Assembly (NCBI RefSeq): GCF_000218685.1
Contig: NW_006763296.1
Coordinates: 173,619-237,618 of the forward strand
Direction: 5' to 3'
Source: Serpula lacrymans var. lacrymans S7.9
Lineage: Eukaryota > Basidiomycota > Agaricomycetes > Boletales > Serpulaceae
Length of the DNA: 64,000 nt
Positions 59,543-64,000 of this stretch are shown here, one piece after another. The notes beneath the pieces were generated by a model. The model saw nothing but the letters and a program-made list of their open reading frames with translations. It made no database searches and was not told the DNA's origin. The stretch's first letter is position 1; each line of letters starts with the position of its first letter. A program made the position numbers and the translations under genes.

Positions 59543-60281
59543 ATGGCTCGTCTTGCCCTTATATCTCTCCTATGTGTCGCTCTTGCTGGTTTCAGCGGTG
59601 CGAATCCTTTGGTGGAGCAGCAGGCTCTTACAGATCAACCAGTGCATACCACGGACGGGTGGGAGTATACTAACTGCGGTCAGCAGCGGCTTTTATTGGT
59701 TCATTGGATTTTACTTACAGTTTGTCTTCAGGTCTTCCGTCGGACCTCATACAAATCAAGTCAATTGCCGTATCACCCGACCCGCCTCAGCCCGGTCAAG
59801 ACCTGACTGTTACTGTAGTAGGGACTGCACAGGATGTCATTGAGGCGCGCCAATTCATAGTTGTTTTTTATGTTTTCGCTGACTCGCTTCTATTAGGAGG
59901 GCGCTTATGCCGATGTAGTAGTCAAACTTGGCCTTGTCAAGTTGCTCTCAAAGACGTTCGATATCTGTGAGGAGGCGTAAGTTGATTGCCACGCACTTTT
60001 CTTGATAGATGCTTACGATATGTATCAGTCGTGGTGCGAATGCCAGCATTCAATGCCCTGTTGACAAGGGTGACTATACCGTCTCGCACACTGTCGCTTT
60101 ACCCAAAGAGATACCCAGAGGTCTGCATTTTTCTGATCATTCCTCTCGCTAATGTTAATGTGATTTTATAGCTGCGTTCAAAGTCAGTGTTAGGGGCTAC
60201 ACTGCTGATGATGAAGATATGGTATGCTTGGACTTGAAAGTGAATTTCATGAAGAACCCCTTCCCTCACTTTGGCTGGTGA
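59543..60281 (+). CDS. NPC2/ML-domain lipid-transfer protein (PG/PI transfer protein type)
   Basis: Five exons (59543-59678, 59732-59844, 59897-59976, 60029-60120, 60172-60281) give 176 residues. Residues 1-19 (start then LALISLLCVALAGFSG) form a signal peptide. The ML domain is recognisable: CGLPSDLIQIKSIAVSPDPP, EEGAYADVVVKLGLVKLL, IQCPVDKGDYTVSHTV, LPKEIP and CLDLKVNF, with the conserved cysteines. The protein is sent to the secretory/vacuolar route and carries sterols or phospholipids. The second intron seems to start with GC (GAG then GCGCGC), an unusual donor. A GT donor nine bases upstream would drop VIE from the motif, so the GC choice is preferred but uncertain. Confidence 0.88.
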
Positions 60282-61400
60282 TTCCCTTACGTGTCTAAGG
60301 TTTACGGAGGTGCTACCTTTTAGTTTCTGATGAGTAATGACCTACCTTTCTTGTGCGCTGTCTGCTTTAACAATTATGACCTCGGACTGCGAGCTGCTTC
60401 GTGTAGTAATACTGTCGAGCCACTGGGCTCCCATGAGTGAAAGTTGATACCTTTGTTATGATACATTGCGTTTTCGATGGCCTCCAATTTCTACCTATTG
60501 TCAAGAAATTTAAGATTGCACCCCTAAAGTAACGCCACCCGGGGCAGTATGTCAATCTGCGCACGTGTGGTAGATCAACGCTACAATGATGCACGCCGAT
60601 CTACCCCATACGTCGAACCTTTTGTCAGGTAAGACGGACATACTCGCAGTGATTCGCCACACGTTCTCTACCAGACTGCAACAGCATGGTAGACCCTGCA
60701 ATCCCCATTGCAAAGTTAAGACTAAATGACGGGTCGACTAGCTGGGGGAAGCTATACTCTCATTTTGCTTGAACGTCCCCAATCTTGTTCTCCCCCTGAC
60801 ATTGTACTTTTGAGTGCTCATCACACTATTTCGATGTCATACCCAAAGCATATTCCGGTTCGTCTATCGGGATAATGAATATATTCCGTAGCACATACTG
60901 ACATCATTTGAAAGCTGGGCGGAACGTTACCATTGGCTTCCTGTATCTGTGTCATCCTGGCGATGACAACTGGATCATTAGCCATTCCAAGCGATCCAAC
61001 TCCAAGTTGGCCTGAGCCCAATACAGGCATTTCCAAGTCCCAAAATTATGCAACGGCAACATCGACCGTCATAGCCGTAGTTGCACCCATGTTTGCCTTG
61101 ATTTACTTTTGCCCCCTGTATTTGCTATACAGACATTCCAAACGGCATCCCAGACCGATCAATAAGGTATCTGGTGCACGTTTGCAGCAATATGGTCCAG
61201 GTATGAAAATCAATAAATGCTCTAGCGCTCTGTGTTTTATCTGCGCCTTTTGCAGCTGTATATGTGTTTCTGGTTTTTAGTAGTCTGGCAGAGGTGAGAT
61301 TGGTTTATGAGCGATGTGATTATATGCTCACGAATGATAGGCTGCCATTGTCAGTTGGTTATTACTTCAATATCGCTTCAACGATAATCAGCCTAGTCCA
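60282..61400. other. intergenic with possible upstream membrane-protein exons
   Basis: 60282-60930 shows nothing. From about 60960 a plus-strand frame is protein-like, with a hydrophobic helix (STVIAVVAPMFALIYFCPLYLL) and a basic end (RHSKRHPRPINK). A second stretch at 61255-61400 (FSSLAEVRLVYERC, then a hydrophobic helix) ends in TGA overlapping the ATG at 61401. These could be 5' exons of the membrane protein below or a separate small gene. I could not join them in frame with confidence. Confidence 0.35.
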
Positions 61401-61946
61401 ATGACTCGAAACGGCATTCGGCTCCTACTGTGAGTCGAACACCAAAAGAAAAACGAAGCACTCGTACTTAGTTCTTTCATAGTGTTGCAAGTTGTTGGAC
61501 TACTGTGACCGCAGGCACTTATACATTGTTCTTCTTGGATCCACTTTGGTCTAAGCATCCAATTGCATCTATCGGTGCTCAAGCAATCTGGGTCCTGATA
61601 ACGTGGACCTTCTGGATTGCTGGTGCAGCGCTCCTGAGCGAATCCGTCATTGAAGGAAGCTACGAAGACTTAGTATACGTATATCGCGGTCAAACGAAAG
61701 CGATATTAGGTATGTGAAACTACTTAGTTTTATGGTGAGACTGACTGAAATACCTATTGATATTAGCTCTTGCGATCGTGGAGATGTGAGTGATATAAAT
61801 ACCTATTTCTCACACAACAGTGAATTCATCTGATAACCGTGCATAGCTTAACACTGACTCTCGGAATGTTGACCATTATATGGCTTGCCTGGGGATCCAC
61901 TCGAGACATACGAAGGCCTCGATGGCCTGAGCGACTTCAGGCGTAG
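61401..61946 (+). CDS. MARVEL-like multi-pass membrane protein (5' end uncertain)
   Basis: Four exons (61401-61429, 61483-61709, 61767-61785, 61847-61946) give 124 residues. Three hydrophobic helices are seen: around RLLLVASCWTTVTAGTY, IGAQAIWVLITWTFWIAGAA, and ALAIVEILTLTLGMLTIIW. The phrase between them (TLFFLDPLWSKHPIASIGAQ) resembles fungal MARVEL-type proteins of the plasma membrane or eisosomes, which normally have four helices. The missing first helix may lie in the candidate exons upstream. A basic tail (STRDIRRPRWPERLQA) ends the protein. Function unknown. Confidence 0.65.
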
Positions 61947-62532
61947 TTTTGCGGCGCGTGTAGGGAGGTTAGAATTTGATAGTGTTCTCCCAGGTCTTGT
62001 TCTTTCCACTGCCATTTGTTCAGATGTAAATTTAGTGTTTCTGTATCTATCATCAAACGCCGCTGTTGCATGGTGAGGTGGTGAGATGGACGCCCGTGCC
62101 GCACTACCCCCACGACGGACATCGCCTCGATGTTTCTGATAGCTTGCGGCCAGCTGCGGTCATCGTGTATGTATGAAGGACACTTCTGCTCGTTCCTCGC
62201 GAACACCGGAATAGAGGAACAACAATGTTGCTGAGCGCTACGATAGCTGTGGTGGATGTCGCAGTGAGCAAAAGTCAGGTGACTGAAGCCGAGCTCTGCA
62301 TCGCCGAGCGCTAGTTCGATGAACCCGTTCCGAGGCCAATTCGCCGAAATCGGAAGAATCCGATTGGCTGGTCAACGGAGAAAACCGGCAATTCGCATCG
62401 GCTCGATCGGAAGGCCAAAACAATTTTTAAGCTGCAGCGTCACCCTTCACCTTCATCTCCGTCCTCTTTCTACGTGTTCACGGTTACTTGTATAATCTTC
62501 TTGTCCTTTCCTTTTTTTCATAGATTATCATA
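61947..62532. other. promoter region of cytochrome c gene
   Basis: No gene. The last 80 bases are very pyrimidine-rich and end in TTTTTTTCATAG just before the ATG, which could be the end of an intron in the 5' UTR. Confidence 0.5.
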
Positions 62533-63084
62533 ATGCCTTACGCTGCAGGTGAGTTCTAGTGTGAGGCTGCATGGTAAACGCGTCGTGGCTGACCATGAGA
62601 TCTTGTACTTTGTGTAGGTGACCTTGACAAAGGTGCTTCTCTGTTCAAGACGAGATGTCTCCAATGCCACACCACCGGTGCCGGCGAACCTAACAAGGTT
62701 GGCCCCAACTTGCATGGGTAAGTTGTTCGTTGGGAGCGATTGCTGACGTGGCTGACCTCTTGCCAGTCTCTTTGGTCGTAAGACCGGTCAGGTCGAAGGT
62801 TTCTCGTATACGGCTGCAAACATCAACAAAGGTGTGACGTGGAGCGAGGACACTCTTTTCGACTACCTCGAGAACCCTAAAAAGGTCGGTTTCTCTCAGT
62901 TTGGTGGAGGATCTGTCCTGACGGGTCGGTATTACAGTATATTCCTGGTACGAAGATGGCCTTTGCTGGTCTTAAGAAGGAAAAGGACAGGAATGACCTC
63001 ATTACATGGCTCAAGAAGGAGGTACGTGGTCATGTTTGACAGACAGACATTTGAACTAAATTTCGTATCTCACAGACGGCTTGA
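62533..63084 (+). CDS. cytochrome c
   Basis: Five exons (62533-62548, 62618-62717, 62767-62884, 62938-63021, 63076-63084) give 108 residues, as expected. The heme is attached through CLQCH (Cys19, Cys22, His23), and the sixth ligand is Met85 in [21 protein letters not shown] and the C-terminal WLKKE helix are conserved. It shuttles electrons from complex III to complex IV in the mitochondrial intermembrane space. The first exon is 16 nt and the last only 9 nt (two codons and TGA). Fungal gene name CYC1-type. Confidence 0.97.
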
Positions 63085-64000
63085 GATGTTTGGATGTTGG
63101 ACACGTCTTAATATTATTGATAGACGATATTCTACTGCTCTGATCCTAGTATTTAGATGGGTGAACACGGTTCTTGGTTGCACTTGCATATTCCCCTCTC
63201 CACTCATCCCACAATATATCCATCACTATTCAGCACTTTGTTGTCCGGCATGCTGGAAATTCATGATTACGAGTTTCCAGATCTTTAGTTTTTACAGAGT
63301 TCCGCTTTTGGTAATTCTTGATATCGCAAGTCGCAAGTTCAGTATTTTTGCGGGTGTGAACTTGGTGTGAAATTCTTGTCCGTATCGTCATGATCAGCAT
63401 GTAAGGATGCAGCTATGCGGTGTAACTAAAGATAAATTGTTTGTCCTTACGGCTTCTCCCTTTCATCATTTTCAACCCGTGCCAAAGGCGTAGACTGACT
63501 CGGATATGTTTTTTTTTCAGGGCCTCGAGCTTATCATGACATGAATTGCTGTCGATTGAATGGAGATAAGGAACTACACCACATGCGCATGCTGCTATTT
63601 GAATGTTCCTGGTGCGTTGTCAACTTCAATTCATGAATATATGCGTGAGTGCTCGATGTTTCTGGGGGCTCGCTTTCTTATCTTCGAATTCTCAGGCTGT
63701 ACTGACGTTCAGCCGAGTGCAATCAGAACGTCGAGGGCCCTGACGACATCTTGGCTCTCTCGGCCTGGCTATCAACGATCCTTATCTCTCGAACGTGGGT
63801 CAGATGAGATAGGAATTCGTTATTGACCCAGAATGGCTTATCATGTCCGAGGCAATCAAGAGTGAAATGATCACACCAAGTTGTACCGCTCCCCCCACAA
63901 TCTTCGCCATCTATCCTTGTCTGCGAGGTTCCAACTTGCTGCTTGATGTCTTCTCCAGCAGACGAAGCCCACGATGTACACCCTCCAGACCAGCCAGCGC
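63085..64000. other. no gene recognised at the right edge
   Basis: 3' flank of cytochrome c, then unassigned sequence. A plus-strand ORF of 88 codons (63560-63826) has no protein-like signature. A gene may begin beyond the window. Confidence 0.45.

Noticed and set aside
1..64000. CRISPR arrays, bacterial operons, insertion sequences, retrotransposon LTRs
   Set aside because: The genome is eukaryotic and intron-rich. I found no spaced direct-repeat array, no transposase or reverse-transcriptase motif and no long terminal repeat pair.

Overview
The window is nuclear DNA from a filamentous basidiomycete, most likely an Agaricomycete. Genes are broken by many 50-70 nt GT-AG introns with near-canonical GTRAGT/GTACGT donors. 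Some exons are only 6-20 nt long. Fungal families are present throughout: a Zn2Cys6 factor, an SFP1-type zinc finger, an AreA GATA-like domain protein, NACHT-WD40 receptors and a fungal nitrate reductase with its transporter. I rebuilt exon structures by hand. Every multi-exon model called with confidence keeps reading frame across all its junctions.

Layout. 1-2.3 kb: mostly unassigned, with one weak minus-strand coding trace. 2.4-12.9 kb: three plus-strand regulators (SFP1-like C2H2/C2HC protein, GATA-like-domain protein, 16-exon Zn2Cys6 factor). 15.1-29.0 kb: a direct tandem duplication of about 7 kb. Each unit holds one minus-strand NACHT-WD40 receptor of about 1,450 residues and the divergent 5' part of a galactokinase gene. 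Both receptors are intact. The galactokinase piece in the left unit is a truncated pseudogene; the right unit runs into the complete gene. 28.3-32.7 kb: galactokinase followed by aldose 1-epimerase (Leloir pathway). 33.0-35.1 kb: a GH3-family acyl-adenylating enzyme, convergent with the epimerase. 36-38 kb: two unrecognised candidate genes. 38.4-43.6 kb: ribosomal protein eS10, a zinc-type (MDR) enoyl-reductase-like oxidoreductase, a YPI1/inhibitor-3 PP1 regulator and a MYND-finger protein. 45.4-46.8 kb: indoleamine 2,3-dioxygenase. 47.0-50.1 kb: an intron-containing tRNA-Leu(CAA) and ORC1. 50.4-57.0 kb: nitrate assimilation pair (nitrate reductase and NRT2 transporter, same strand), both with clusters of HGATAR sites upstream. 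57.8-63.1 kb: ribosomal protein uL4, an NPC2/ML-domain lipid-transfer protein, a MARVEL-like membrane protein and cytochrome c. The last 0.9 kb is unassigned.

How the genes fit together. The nitrate pair imports and reduces nitrate and appears to share nitrogen-GATA control. Galactokinase and mutarotase carry out successive early steps of galactose use. The NACHT-WD40 pair looks like a recently expanded nonself-recognition locus whose duplication carried along a fragment of the neighbouring metabolic gene. That fragment has decayed while both receptors stayed open. The receptors lack a large N-terminal effector domain and carry only a short Asn/Thr-rich N-terminus.
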